Part shown: in pieces, positions 33,524-41,797 of the stretch
Numbering within the stretch: the first letter of the stretch is position 1
How the letters are laid out: each line of letters begins with the position of its first letter
Assembly: GCA_023701135.1 (NCBI GenBank)
Contig: JAMPXP010000017.1
Location: forward strand, 1-64,000
Source: Desulfobacula sp.
GTDB taxonomy: Bacteria; Desulfobacterota; Desulfobacteria; Desulfobacterales; Desulfobacteraceae
DNA length: 64,000 bases
Reading direction: 5' to 3'
Translations under genes and position numbers: made by a program
Notes under the pieces: generated by a model
Databases searched by the model: none
Told to the model about the DNA's origin: nothing
What the model saw: the letters and a program-made list of their open reading frames with translations, nothing else

Positions 33524-34801
33524 ATGGCACTCAAATACAGCAAAATAGAGATATTTACCAATGAAGAAGCCAATTTTAAGGGTATCCCCTTATATAAGGC
33601 AGTGGTGCAGTATGCCCTTGGATTAAAAATTGCAGCCCGGTGCCTGGTGACCCGGTGCATGGAAGGCTGCTATGAAAACGGTGAAATGGCGACCCAGAGC
33701 GTCCTGATCGGTTCCTTTAATATGCCGGTGATGATACAGATCGTTCTCCCATCGGTCCAGGCGGATCTGATATTGCCGACCCTTGAAGAAATGGTGGACG
33801 AAGGCATTGTAACGGTTTCAGAAATCGCCGTCCGATGCCATAAAACCCGTAACCACCTCTTCCCGAGACATTTGAAGGTCAAAGACATGATGACCCCGAA
33901 TCCTGAAACGGTTCTGTTGACGACACCGGTCAGCGATGTGGTTCGCCTTTTGCTGTCTTCTATTTTTACAGGCGTTCCGGTGGTTGATGAAGACGGTTGT
34001 CCCAAGGGTGTCATTTCCCAAGGCGATTTGATTTACAGGGGTGGAATGCCTGCGAGGCTTGGGCTTCTGGCCGATTCCGGCGCCGGAAACCAGGACGCTG
34101 TCCTGGAGTCCCTGTCTCTGAAAAAAGCCGGGGATATCATGAGCCCTGCCGTTTGTATCGAAGAAAACCAGTTGCTGACCAAAGCCGTTCACCTCATGCT
34201 GGAAAAAGGCTTGAAAAGACTTCCGGTTACCAATGAAACCGGAAAGCTGACCGGCATTTTATCCCGGATGGATATTTTTCGCACCATTACCCATCATTCA
34301 CCGGATTGGGCGGCATTCCGGTCCCAGGACATCCCGGTGGGCAATCTTAAATATGTTTCCGACATCATGCGGCGGGATGTGCATACGGTTTTTCAGGATA
34401 CTCCGGTGGCCGAGGTTCTTCAGATGATTGCCGCCAACGATATTCAACGGGTGGCAGTAGTGGATAAGGCCGGAAGCTTATTGGGCATTATTTCAGACCG
34501 GGACCTTTTGTCGGCATTTTCTGATCAGAAAGAGGGAATCTGGGAATATTTTACGAGTAAACTGCCCTTTGGGCAAAGGGGTAAAGACCATACCTTCAGC
34601 CGTCACCTGGCAGTGAAAACAGCGGCTGAAGTGATGAAAACAGACCCTCCCGTCATATTGGAGGACGCGACCATTGATGAGGCCATCGGGCTCATGACCC
34701 GGAAAATGCTCAAACGGCTTCCTGTGATGGATCGCCATGGAAAATTCAAGGGTATGATCAGCCGGGAATCTCTGCTCCGGACAGGCTTTACGAATTTATG
34801 A
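33524..34801 (+). CDS. DUF190 (PII-like) domain fused to four CBS motifs
   Basis: A 425-residue cytoplasmic sensor-like protein. Residues 1-110 are a DUF190 domain, a PII-like fold: KYSKIEIFTNEEANFKGIPLYKAVVQYAL, then GCYENGEMATQSVLIGSFNMPVMIQIV and DLILPTLEEMVDEG. Residues 118-425 hold four CBS motifs beginning near VKDMMTPNPETV, AGDIMSPAVCI, VSDIMRRDVHTV and AAEVMKTDPPVI, i.e. two Bateman modules. These bind adenosyl nucleotides in other proteins. No enzyme or channel domain is attached. ATG 33524 follows AGGAGGT by eight bases. It precedes the sodium-pump operon but has its own terminator, so a link to it is only possible. Confidence 0.88.
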   Translation: MALKYSKIEIFTNEEANFKGIPLYKAVVQYALGLKIAARCLVTRCMEGCYENGEMATQSVLIGSFNMPVMIQIVLPSVQADLILPTLEEMVDEGIVTVSEIAVRCHKTRNHLFPRHLKVKDMMTPNPETVLLTTPVSDVVRLLLSSIFTGVPVVDEDGCPKGVISQGDLIYRGGMPARLGLLADSGAGNQDAVLESLSLKKAGDIMSPAVCIEENQLLTKAVHLMLEKGLKRLPVTNETGKLTGILSRMDIFRTITHHSPDWAAFRSQDIPVGNLKYVSDIMRRDVHTVFQDTPVAEVLQMIAANDIQRVAVVDKAGSLLGIISDRDLLSAFSDQKEGIWEYFTSKLPFGQRGKDHTFSRHLAVKTAAEVMKTDPPVILEDATIDEAIGLMTRKMLKRLPVMDRHGKFKGMISRESLLRTGFTNL

Positions 34802-34812
34802 CCCTTGGAGGG

Positions 34813-34834
34813 CAAGGGCCTGCCCTTGTTTTTT
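34813..34834 (+). terminator. Rho-independent terminator after CBS gene
   Basis: CAAGGG (34813-34818) and CCCTTG (34823-34828) form a stem with loop CCTG, followed by six T at 34829-34834. It ends the CBS transcript before the mmd promoter. Confidence 0.8.
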
Positions 34835-34852
34835 GGAAATTCAAATCTTCTA

Positions 34853-34880
34853 TTGACAACGAGCATAGCTATATTGTAAA
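34853..34880 (+). promoter_or_regulatory. Candidate mmd operon promoter
   Basis: TTGACA (34853-34858), 16-bp spacer, TGTAAA (34875-34880), about 45 bases before mmdA. The -35 is perfect and the -10 matches four of six. Confidence 0.45.
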
Positions 34881-34926
34881 CATTCTGTGAATTTTTAGCA
34901 GGTTTGCAAATTGGAAGGACCCATTG

Positions 34927-36477
34927 ATGAACAATGCGGAATTAATCGGACAGCTTGCGGAAAAAAACCGTCAGGCGCTTGAGGGCGGCGGTGCTGAACG
35001 TATCCGCAAGCATCACGAAAGCGGAAGGCTCACGGCAAGGGAACGCCTTGACTGTCTTTTAGACCCGGCGACCTTTGTGGAAACGGATCGATTTAAACTC
35101 CACCGCTGCACTGATTTTGATATGGCGGACAAGAAAATCCCCGGCGACGGTGTGGTAACCGGTTGGGGAAGCATTCACGGCCGCCAGGTATTTGTCTTTG
35201 CCCAGGATTTCACCGCCTATGGCGGATCTCTTTCTCTTACCCAGTCTGAAAAAATATGTAAAATCATGAAACTTGCCATGAAGGCCGGGGCGCCGGTCAT
35301 CGGGCTGTGTGATTCGGGCGGCGCCCGGATCCAGGAAGGGGTCATGAGTCTTGCCGGGTATGGGGATATCTTTTTATTAAATGTCATGGCCTCGGGGGTG
35401 ATTCCCCAGATTACGGCCATCATGGGGCCTTCGGCAGGTGGAGCGGTGTATTCACCGGCCCTGACCGACTGGATTTTCATGGTGGAAAAGACAGGTCATA
35501 TGTTTATCACGGGGCCCGATGTCATCAAGGCCGTCACCCGTGAGATTGTTAGCAAGGAAGACCTGGGCGGCGCCATGGCCCATAACGCCAAAAGCGGTGT
35601 GGCCCATTTTGCTGCGCCCGATGACCGCAGTTGCCTGGCTTCCATCCGTGAACTCATGGACTTTCTACCCCGGAACAATACGGAATTGCCGCCGGTGAAG
35701 GCACCGGCCGATGATCCGAACCGGAGGGATGAGATGCTGCGGGATGCAGTGCCGGCAGATCCCAGCAAGCCCTATGATATGCGCACCATTATTCGTTCAA
35801 ATCTGGATGACGGGTATTTTTTTGAAGTCCAGGAACACTGGGCAAAAAATATTGTGGTCGGCTTCGGCCGCCTGGACGGTATGCCGGCGGGCGTCATCGC
35901 CAACCAGCCGTCGGTGATGGCCGGGTGCCTGGATATCAATGCCAGCACCAAAGGGGCAAGGTTTGTCCGGTTCTGTGATGCCTTCAATATTCCTTTGATC
36001 ATTTACGAGGATGTGCCGGGTTTTCTTCCCGGCATCCACCAGGAACACGGCGGTATCATCCGGCACGGCGCAAAGCTGATTTATGCCTTTTGCGAGGCCA
36101 CGGTGCCCCGTATTACCGTCATTGTACGAAAAGCCTATGGCGGGGCGTATCTCGTCATGAGTTCAAAGCACCTGCGCGGTGATGTCAATCTCGCGTATCC
36201 GACTGCGGAAATTGCCGTGATGGGAGCAGAAGGTGCTGTTAATATTATCAGCCGTGATAAGATTGAGCGGGCAAAGGATCCTCAAGCAGAACGGATGAGA
36301 CTGATTGGTGAATATAAGGAAAAATTTTCCAACCCGTACCGGGCCGCCGAGCTGGGCTATATTGATGAAATCATTGATCCGGCCGACACAAGGCCAAAAC
36401 TGGTGCAGGCCCTTCATATGCTGAAAACCAAGAAGGACACCAATCCTCCGAAAAAACACGGCAATATTCCACTTTAA
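34927..36477 (+). CDS. mmdA: Methylmalonyl-CoA decarboxylase alpha subunit (carboxyltransferase)
   Basis: The carboxyltransferase moves CO2 from methylmalonyl-CoA to biotin on the carrier subunit. The protein (516 residues from ATG 34927) has the two crotonase-like halves of acyl-CoA carboxylases: N-terminal [37 protein letters not shown] and [20 protein letters not shown], then C-terminal [33 protein letters not shown] and [13 protein letters not shown]. At about 516 residues it fits MmdA rather than glutaconyl-CoA decarboxylase alpha, which is nearer 590. GGAAGGA lies upstream of the ATG; a TTG one codon earlier is a track artefact. In sulfate reducers it may run within the methylmalonyl-CoA pathway of propionate or succinate metabolism. 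Confidence 0.92.
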   Translation: MNNAELIGQLAEKNRQALEGGGAERIRKHHESGRLTARERLDCLLDPATFVETDRFKLHRCTDFDMADKKIPGDGVVTGWGSIHGRQVFVFAQDFTAYGGSLSLTQSEKICKIMKLAMKAGAPVIGLCDSGGARIQEGVMSLAGYGDIFLLNVMASGVIPQITAIMGPSAGGAVYSPALTDWIFMVEKTGHMFITGPDVIKAVTREIVSKEDLGGAMAHNAKSGVAHFAAPDDRSCLASIRELMDFLPRNNTELPPVKAPADDPNRRDEMLRDAVPADPSKPYDMRTIIRSNLDDGYFFEVQEHWAKNIVVGFGRLDGMPAGVIANQPSVMAGCLDINASTKGARFVRFCDAFNIPLIIYEDVPGFLPGIHQEHGGIIRHGAKLIYAFCEATVPRITVIVRKAYGGAYLVMSSKHLRGDVNLAYPTAEIAVMGAEGAVNIISRDKIERAKDPQAERMRLIGEYKEKFSNPYRAAELGYIDEIIDPADTRPKLVQALHMLKTKKDTNPPKKHGNIPL

Positions 36478-36494
36478 CAAAAGGGAGACCATTT

Positions 36495-37643
36495 ATGTCC
36501 TGGCAATATGTACTTGAACTGATTCAAAACATCCTTATTTCCCAGACGGGTATTCCGCATATGACCTGGGGACACGGGATCATGCTTTTGATCGCGCTCT
36601 TTTTTCTTTATCTGGCAGTGGCCAAGGGGTTTGAGCCCCTTTTGCTGCTGCCCATCGGATTCGGTATTTTTCTGGTTAATTTCCCCATCGTGCCTCTCAT
36701 GGGACTGAACGCAGAAGGACATATGAATCTGATTGAATATTTTTATCAATATGGGGTCGCTTCGGAGATCATTCCCTGCGTCATCTTTCTCGGGCTGGGG
36801 GCCATGACCGATTTCGGGCCCCTCATCGCCAATCCCAAGATGCTGATTATCGGCGCCGGAGCCCAGCTCGGGGTGTTTGTCACCTATGTCGGGGTTCTGT
36901 TTTTCGGTTTTACCCTTAAGGAAGCGGCCTCCGTCGGGATCATCGGCGGCGCTGACGGGCCGACTACCATCTATCTGACCGCCAAACTGGCCCCCCATCT
37001 CCTGGGCGCCAATGCCCTGGCCGCCTATTCCTATATGGCCATGGTGCCCCTGATCCAGCCGCCCATCATGCGTCTCATGACCACACCGGAGCAGCGAAGG
37101 ATCAAGATGCGGCAATTGCGGCCGGTATCAGCCCGTGAAAAACTTCTTTTCCCCCTCATCGGCTGCGCCCTGATTGTTTTGCTGATCCCCATGGTGGCGC
37201 CGCTCATGGGCATGTTCATGTTCGGTAATTTTATGCGTGAATCCATGATGGTCAAACGTCTCAGCGACACGGCCCAGAATTCATTGATGAATATCGTGAC
37301 GATTTTTCTTGGATTATCGGTGGGGGCTACCATGCAGGCGGAAGTCTTCCTGAACTGGAAGCCGCTTTTGATTTTCGGATTTGGCCTCCTGGATTTTGTG
37401 GTCTGCACCTTTGGAGGAATTCTCACAGTGCATATCATGAATCTTTTCCTTAAGGAAAAAATCAATCCCTTGATCGGTTCAGCAGGCGTTTCCGCTGTTC
37501 CCATGTCGGCCCGGGTGTCCCATGTCGAAGGGCTGAAAGCTGACCCCAACAACTGGCTCATGATGCATGCCATGGCGCCCAATCTGGCCGGTGTTATCGG
37601 TTCCGCAGCCGCAGCCGGTATGATGATTGCGATGTTTCAATAA
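36495..37643 (+). CDS. mmdB: Sodium-translocating decarboxylase beta subunit
   Basis: Membrane subunit that decarboxylates carboxybiotin and exports Na+. The 382-residue protein has about nine to eleven helices and family motifs GADGPTTIYLTAKLAP near residue 155, LPIGFGIFLVNFP near 51, EIIPCVIFLGLGAMTDFGPLIANP near 94 and SAVPMSARVSHVEGLK near 333. The conserved Asp of GADGPT is the known Na+/proton site in OadB. AAGGGAGACC lies before ATG 36495, 17 bases after mmdA. Confidence 0.95.
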   Translation: MSWQYVLELIQNILISQTGIPHMTWGHGIMLLIALFFLYLAVAKGFEPLLLLPIGFGIFLVNFPIVPLMGLNAEGHMNLIEYFYQYGVASEIIPCVIFLGLGAMTDFGPLIANPKMLIIGAGAQLGVFVTYVGVLFFGFTLKEAASVGIIGGADGPTTIYLTAKLAPHLLGANALAAYSYMAMVPLIQPPIMRLMTTPEQRRIKMRQLRPVSAREKLLFPLIGCALIVLLIPMVAPLMGMFMFGNFMRESMMVKRLSDTAQNSLMNIVTIFLGLSVGATMQAEVFLNWKPLLIFGFGLLDFVVCTFGGILTVHIMNLFLKEKINPLIGSAGVSAVPMSARVSHVEGLKADPNNWLMMHAMAPNLAGVIGSAAAAGMMIAMFQ

Positions 37644-37657
37644 GAGGAGGAATGCTG

Positions 37658-38560
37658 ATGCGATTAAAACAGCTTTATATATGGACCATGGTCACAGCTC
37701 TGGTGCTTGCCTCTCACAGCAGCCTATGGGCTGCTTTCGGGGAAGATATCGAAAAACCCAAACCCGTTTTTACACAGGAAGGGACTGACTGGGTGACTGA
37801 ACTGATCCCCAGAGGTAAAAGCACGCCTATCCAGATCCGTTTCCATGTGGACGGCGGGATGCTGGCCAAGCCTGTTGATACGGATTTTACAGACGCCAAC
37901 AGGCCTAATATTAACTGGAAGAATTATCGTTCCGGATATTTTCTTCTGGATATTATCCCTGAATCACCAGGAGGGGAGGTGAGCCTCACCCTGTCCTCAA
38001 ACTATTTTACGTCGGCAACGGATATCTGGGGATTCACGGAGCGGAAAACCAGAACCTGGGGGACCATCGGTATCAAGACATCATCCGTCAAGGGCGAGCC
38101 GACTGCCATCACCTCCGTGATTCGTGACGGAAGTGTTCTGGATGAAGACGGAATGGCCGATGGGAAAATTCAGATCATTATCGGCCCCCGGGACAGTTTC
38201 TGGGGATATGCTCTGGGTACTCTTGTCATCCGGTTTTTCGGGGTATTCCTTGTGCTGAGTATCCTGATGATCGGGATGATGCTGTCGGGGAAGATATTTG
38301 AATCCATGGATGCTAAAAAGAAGGCAGTATTCCCGGCGCCGATTCCTGGGCCTGCTCCGGTGCAATATGAACCCGAGGCGGTTGAGCCGGAACCCGTTCC
38401 GGTGGAAGAAATCCCGGCCGATGTGGCGGCAGCCATTGGCCTTGGGATTCATCTTTACAGCAACGGCGGCAGAAACCTGCGCTTGTCCGATGACGGTATG
38501 AAAGCAGCAGCCATCGGCCTGGCGCTGCATTTACAAAAAACCTCCGGTGCGGAAGTTTAA
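37658..38560 (+). CDS. Decarboxylase gamma-like subunit with large periplasmic domain
   Basis: A 300-residue protein in the place of the small gamma (OadG/MmdD) subunit. It has a signal peptide (ALVLASHSSLWAAF), then a periplasmic region (about 25-180) of unknown fold, one helix (LGTLVIRFFGVFLVLSILMIGMML-type, near 190-215) like the single helix of OadG, a Pro/Glu-rich linker, and a C-terminal IPADVAAAIGLGIHLY segment, which is repeated as AAAIGLALHLQKT. Typical OadG is about 80-120 residues. ATG 37658 has GAGGAGG at proper spacing; an ATG two codons earlier is too close. It probably holds the alpha and biotin subunits on the pump. Confidence 0.82.
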   Translation: MRLKQLYIWTMVTALVLASHSSLWAAFGEDIEKPKPVFTQEGTDWVTELIPRGKSTPIQIRFHVDGGMLAKPVDTDFTDANRPNINWKNYRSGYFLLDIIPESPGGEVSLTLSSNYFTSATDIWGFTERKTRTWGTIGIKTSSVKGEPTAITSVIRDGSVLDEDGMADGKIQIIIGPRDSFWGYALGTLVIRFFGVFLVLSILMIGMMLSGKIFESMDAKKKAVFPAPIPGPAPVQYEPEAVEPEPVPVEEIPADVAAAIGLGIHLYSNGGRNLRLSDDGMKAAAIGLALHLQKTSGAEV

Positions 38561-38631
38561 CCGGCTGAAATCAACTCATGGTCAGGGGCGGATGCCCTTG
38601 GCCGTGCAAACAATAAAAGTGAGGACCCAAT

Positions 38632-39114
38632 ATGACAGTATATTCATTTTCCATCGATGACCAGCCCTATAGCGTTGAAATCGGTTTAATCCAAGGCAAT
38701 ACGGCCACTGTGACTGTGAACCAGGTTCCCTACCGTGTCAGGATCGACGGTTCCAGCCTTGTTTCATCTCCGGCGGCATCTTCTGCGCCTGCCCCGAAAC
38801 CCGCACCCCGGGCCGAGGCTCCCAAACCCGCCGCCCCCAAGCCGGCGGCACCGAAACCGTCCCCAGCTCCACCGAAACAGGCGGCTCCCGTACCCGGCGG
38901 CGGTGAAAGAATAACCGCACCCATCCCCGGCAAGATTATGTCCGTCATGGCCAAGGTCGGAGATAGCGTTTCAGCCGGGCAGGTTCTCCTGGTCATTGAA
39001 GCCATGAAAATGGAAAACAATATCGTCAGCCCCATCGACGGGACTGTAAAAGAGATAGCCGTTTCAAATAATGCCGATGTATCCACCGGCGACCTTCTGG
39101 CCGTGGTCGGTTAG
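38632..39114 (+). CDS. mmdC: Biotin carboxyl carrier subunit of decarboxylase
   Basis: A 160-residue biotin carrier. The C-terminal biotinyl domain (about 92-160) has ITAPIPGKIMSVMAKVGD and the biotinylation site LVIEAMKMENNI, with Lys as acceptor, then ISPIDGTVKEI-like and VSTGDLLAVVG strands. The middle (about 50-88) is a flexible Ala-Pro-Lys repeat linker. An N-terminal beta-rich segment of about 45 residues is a probable docking domain. GTGAGGACC lies before ATG 38632. It closes the mmd operon and is followed by a strong terminator. Confidence 0.95.
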   Translation: MTVYSFSIDDQPYSVEIGLIQGNTATVTVNQVPYRVRIDGSSLVSSPAASSAPAPKPAPRAEAPKPAAPKPAAPKPSPAPPKQAAPVPGGGERITAPIPGKIMSVMAKVGDSVSAGQVLLVIEAMKMENNIVSPIDGTVKEIAVSNNADVSTGDLLAVVG

Positions 39115-39127
39115 CCCCATATGAAGG

Positions 39128-39166
39128 CCCCGGGGCCATGATGGCCGTCACCCCGGGGTCTTTTTT
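39128..39166. terminator. Terminator between mmdC and convergent kinase gene
   Basis: CCCCGGGG (39128-39135) pairs with CCCCGGGG (39151-39158), followed by TCTTTTTT up to 39166. It ends the mmd operon. A matching T-run on the other strand is absent, so it is mainly a plus-strand terminator. Confidence 0.8.
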
Positions 39167-39172
39167 ACAAAT

Positions 39173-40768
39173 TCATTCGAATAGTTCCCGCAGCTTTTTA
39201 GCCAGATCCTTGATGATGATCGGTTTCATTAAAAGGCCCTTAATTCCGATGGATTCTATTTTTTCCGGAGTAAGTGTTTCGCTGAAACCGGTGCAGACCA
39301 AGATGGAAATATCCGGCCGGATTCCGATCAATTCAACGGCCAGTTTATCCCCCGGCATTTTAGGCATGGACATGTCCGTAATCACCAGGTCATATTGATC
39401 CGGATTCGTCCTGAACAATTCAAGGGCTTCGATACTGCCGGTGCAGGCGATAACATGATAGCCCAGGCGCTCCAGAATCTGTTTTTCCATGGCGGCAATG
39501 GCTTCTTCATCATCCACCAGAAGAATCCGTTCAGATCCCTTGGGTAAAGATTCCTTGATGAGGGAGGGCCGGTTTTCAGCAATTTTTCCGACAACGGGCA
39601 GGTAAACGTTAAATTCAGTGCCCCGGCCCGGCTCACTATGAACCTGAATGGCGCCGTTCATGCTCTTTACAATCCCATGGACCACGGCCAATCCCATGCC
39701 GGTTCCTTTTCCCTTTTCCTTTGTGGTAAAAAAAGGATCGAAAATTCTGCCTATGGTCTCCTGGTTCATCCCCGTTCCGGTATCGGAAACGGTCAGACAG
39801 GCATATAATCCAGGCACAAGATCCGGATTGATCAGGCTGTCCCGGTCCAATTCGATTTCCTTCAGACCTATCTTAAGCTCTCCCCCATTCTCGGCCATGG
39901 CATGATAGGCATTGGTGGACAGGTTCATCACAATCTGATGGATTTGTGTGGGGTCTGCTTTTACGGGACCACAGGTTGACTGGAGATTCCGGCTGATAGC
40001 GATGGTGGCCGGAATGGTGGACCGGATCAGTTTCAGGACTTCTTTGATGATGGGCTGAATCTTCATCATGGCCAACTCGTTTTTTTCCTGGCGTGAAAAC
40101 GAAAGAATCTGCCGGACAAGATCCGTGGCCCTTAAGGCGCCGCTATGAATCTGATTCAGGCTGCCCCGGAGGGGACTGTCCTTGGGAATATCATCCAGAA
40201 GCATTTCCGTATGGCCGACAATGGGAAAAAGAATATTGTTGAAATCGTGGGCAATGCCGCCGGCAAGAACGCCGATGGCTTCCATTTTCTGGGCCTGGTG
40301 GAGATGCTCCTCGTTTTCTACATATCTGGTGATCACCTCGGTATAGAGAATGATGCCCCCAATGGATTGGTCTGTTTCATACCAGGGACGGCATTCCCAT
40401 CGGGTCCAGTCAATGGTCCCGTCCATCCGGTGGAAAGGGTCTCTGTCTGATCTTAAGACTTCTCCGGCCAGCGCTCTTTGGTGGATATCCCGTATTTTTT
40501 GCGGTATATCGGGAAAGATATCGTAATGATATTTTCCGATGATATCCTTTTCCTTGACCCTGTAATCCTTCAGATACCGCTGACTGACATAGACATACCG
40601 CAAATCCCTGTCCAGAACGGCTACGGCGCTGTTATCATGTTCGATGACGTAACGCATCAGGTTGTGGGCCTGGGCAAGGGCTTCCTGGGTCTGTTTGCGC
40701 TCGGATTCGGCCTGTTCCAATTCCCGGATGCGGCTTTCCAGTTCTTCGTAAGTGGGTTTTTCAGACAT
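39173..40768 (-). CDS. Hybrid sensor histidine kinase (PAS-HisKA-HATPase-REC)
   Basis: A 531-residue soluble hybrid kinase. A short N-terminal coiled coil (YEELESRIRELEQAESERKQTQEAL) leads to one PAS domain (about 38-155, NSAVAVLDRDLRYVYVS) and then the HisKA box GVLAGGIAHDFNNIL near residue 172. The HATPase domain follows with MNLSTNAYHAM, SDTGTGMNQET and GKGTGMGLAVVHG. The receiver (about 415-531) has ILLVDDEEAI and the phospho-Asp in LVITDMSMP. There is no membrane segment, so the signal is cytoplasmic. No cognate regulator is adjacent. It is an orphan with its own leader of about 200 bases and no clear promoter. Confidence 0.93.
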   Translation of the reverse strand: MSEKPTYEELESRIRELEQAESERKQTQEALAQAHNLMRYVIEHDNSAVAVLDRDLRYVYVSQRYLKDYRVKEKDIIGKYHYDIFPDIPQKIRDIHQRALAGEVLRSDRDPFHRMDGTIDWTRWECRPWYETDQSIGGIILYTEVITRYVENEEHLHQAQKMEAIGVLAGGIAHDFNNILFPIVGHTEMLLDDIPKDSPLRGSLNQIHSGALRATDLVRQILSFSRQEKNELAMMKIQPIIKEVLKLIRSTIPATIAISRNLQSTCGPVKADPTQIHQIVMNLSTNAYHAMAENGGELKIGLKEIELDRDSLINPDLVPGLYACLTVSDTGTGMNQETIGRIFDPFFTTKEKGKGTGMGLAVVHGIVKSMNGAIQVHSEPGRGTEFNVYLPVVGKIAENRPSLIKESLPKGSERILLVDDEEAIAAMEKQILERLGYHVIACTGSIEALELFRTNPDQYDLVITDMSMPKMPGDKLAVELIGIRPDISILVCTGFSETLTPEKIESIGIKGLLMKPIIIKDLAKKLRELFE

Positions 40769-40965
40769 GGGGAGGTAAGGTTCCTTTATCTTGGGGCTGT
40801 AATTTTCTTCATCGTTTAAATCGTTAACTAAGTCTGATGCGTTTTATAGAAACAGGAGGTAACACTTCCGGATGCTGTTCAGCATTTACCATACAAGAAA
40901 AAATTTTAAAGTGCAAAAAAATCTTATCAGATGATCCGAATCTCCGACAAGAGATCCTATAACAT

Positions 40966-40995
40966 AAAAAGGGTTTCAGATAAAACCTGAAACCC
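40966..40995 (-). terminator. Rho-independent terminator after tRNA-Leu
   Basis: On the minus strand GGGTTTCAG and CTGAAACCC form a perfect 9-bp stem with a 7-base loop, followed by TTTTT. It lies 12 bases after the tRNA 3' end. Confidence 0.85.
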
Positions 40996-41007
40996 CTCAT
41001 TATTGAA

Positions 41008-41094
41008 TGGTACCGAAGGCGAGACTTGAACTCGCAAGGGCTTGCGCCCGGAGGATTTTGAGTCCTCTGCGTCTACCAATTCCACCACTTCGGC
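41008..41094 (-). tRNA. tRNA-Leu (CAA)
   Basis: An 87-base tRNA with encoded CCA. The acceptor stem GCCGAAG pairs with CTTCGGT (one G-U), the anticodon stem GAGGA/TCCTC encloses CTCAAAA with anticodon CAA (reads UUG), there is a long variable arm (CGGGCGCAAGCCCTTG) as in class II tRNAs, and the T loop is GTTCAAGTC. It lies between the Sua5 gene and an orphan kinase, followed by its own terminator. I see no integrated element or duplicate 3' end beside it. Confidence 0.96.
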
Positions 41095-41152
41095 ATGAAT
41101 GTCTCTTTTAAGGGAAAATCCGGGTTTTGTCAATGAAATTATGGCCCTTGAT

Positions 41153-41797
41153 TCAGTTGGCAAGAATCCGGTGGATCTGATGTTGTGAAATTATGCCTTC
41201 CCGGATGATATGGACGGGGAATACCGTGGCATCCACGATGGTCGATCCGATGCCGCCTTTTAGGATTCCGGCGTCAAGGATAAGATCTGAGGTTTCAAAG
41301 ATGGCGGGGTCAAGGGAACTGATCCGGTCGCAGCCGGGTTTCCCGGAAATATTGGCGCTGGTACCGGTGATGGGAGCCCCGAGAAAATCCACCAGGGCCT
41401 TTGCCGCCGGGTGGGCCGGGACCCGGATACCGAGTTTGCCTAAACCGGCTGTGAGGCGCTTGGGTACGGTGGGCTTTGCCCGGCACACAAGGGTCAGTCC
41501 CCCAGGCCAGAAGGCTTTCATCAGCTTTTTGGCTGTTTCTGGAATGGATTCTGTAAGATCCTCCAGAAAACTCTGGTCTGGGATCAGCACCAGGATGGGA
41601 TTGCTTGCTGGCCTTTTTTTGATGTCGAATACCTTTTCCACGGCCTTTTCATTCAAGGCATCGGCTGCTATCCCGTAGAGGCATTGGGTGGGAAAGATGA
41701 CGATTCCGCCCTCCCGGATGATGCTTCCGGCCCCGGCAATGGCCTTTGGTTCAGGAGTGACGGGGTCAACCCGAATGATCTTACCGTGCTCATGCAA
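41153..41797 (-). CDS. L-threonylcarbamoyladenylate synthase (Sua5/YrdC family)
   Basis: Makes threonylcarbamoyl-AMP from Thr, bicarbonate and ATP for the t6A37 modification of tRNAs. The 214-residue protein has the YrdC domain: IREGGIVIFPTQCLYGIAADA, DIKKRPASNPILVLI (the KRP motif), FWPGGLTLVCRA, KLGIRVPAHPAA and ITGTSANISGKP. No C-terminal Sua5 extension is visible. The start is TTG 41797, overlapping the purDE stop as TTGCATGA; a longer frame reaching 41992 lies antiparallel in purDE and is spurious. It is the last gene of the housekeeping run. Confidence 0.92.
   Translation of the reverse strand: MHEHGKIIRVDPVTPEPKAIAGAGSIIREGGIVIFPTQCLYGIAADALNEKAVEKVFDIKKRPASNPILVLIPDQSFLEDLTESIPETAKKLMKAFWPGGLTLVCRAKPTVPKRLTAGLGKLGIRVPAHPAAKALVDFLGAPITGTSANISGKPGCDRISSLDPAIFETSDLILDAGILKGGIGSTIVDATVFPVHIIREGIISQHQIHRILAN

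Noticed and set aside
40872-40934. 20-codon frame (MLFSIYHTRK...) with AGGAGGT 11 bases upstream
   Set aside because: Short, no conserved feature, and the ribosome site spacing is long; not enough to call a gene.
41008-41094. tRNA-Leu as an integration site
   Set aside because: No integrase, no repeated tRNA 3' end and normal housekeeping genes on both sides.
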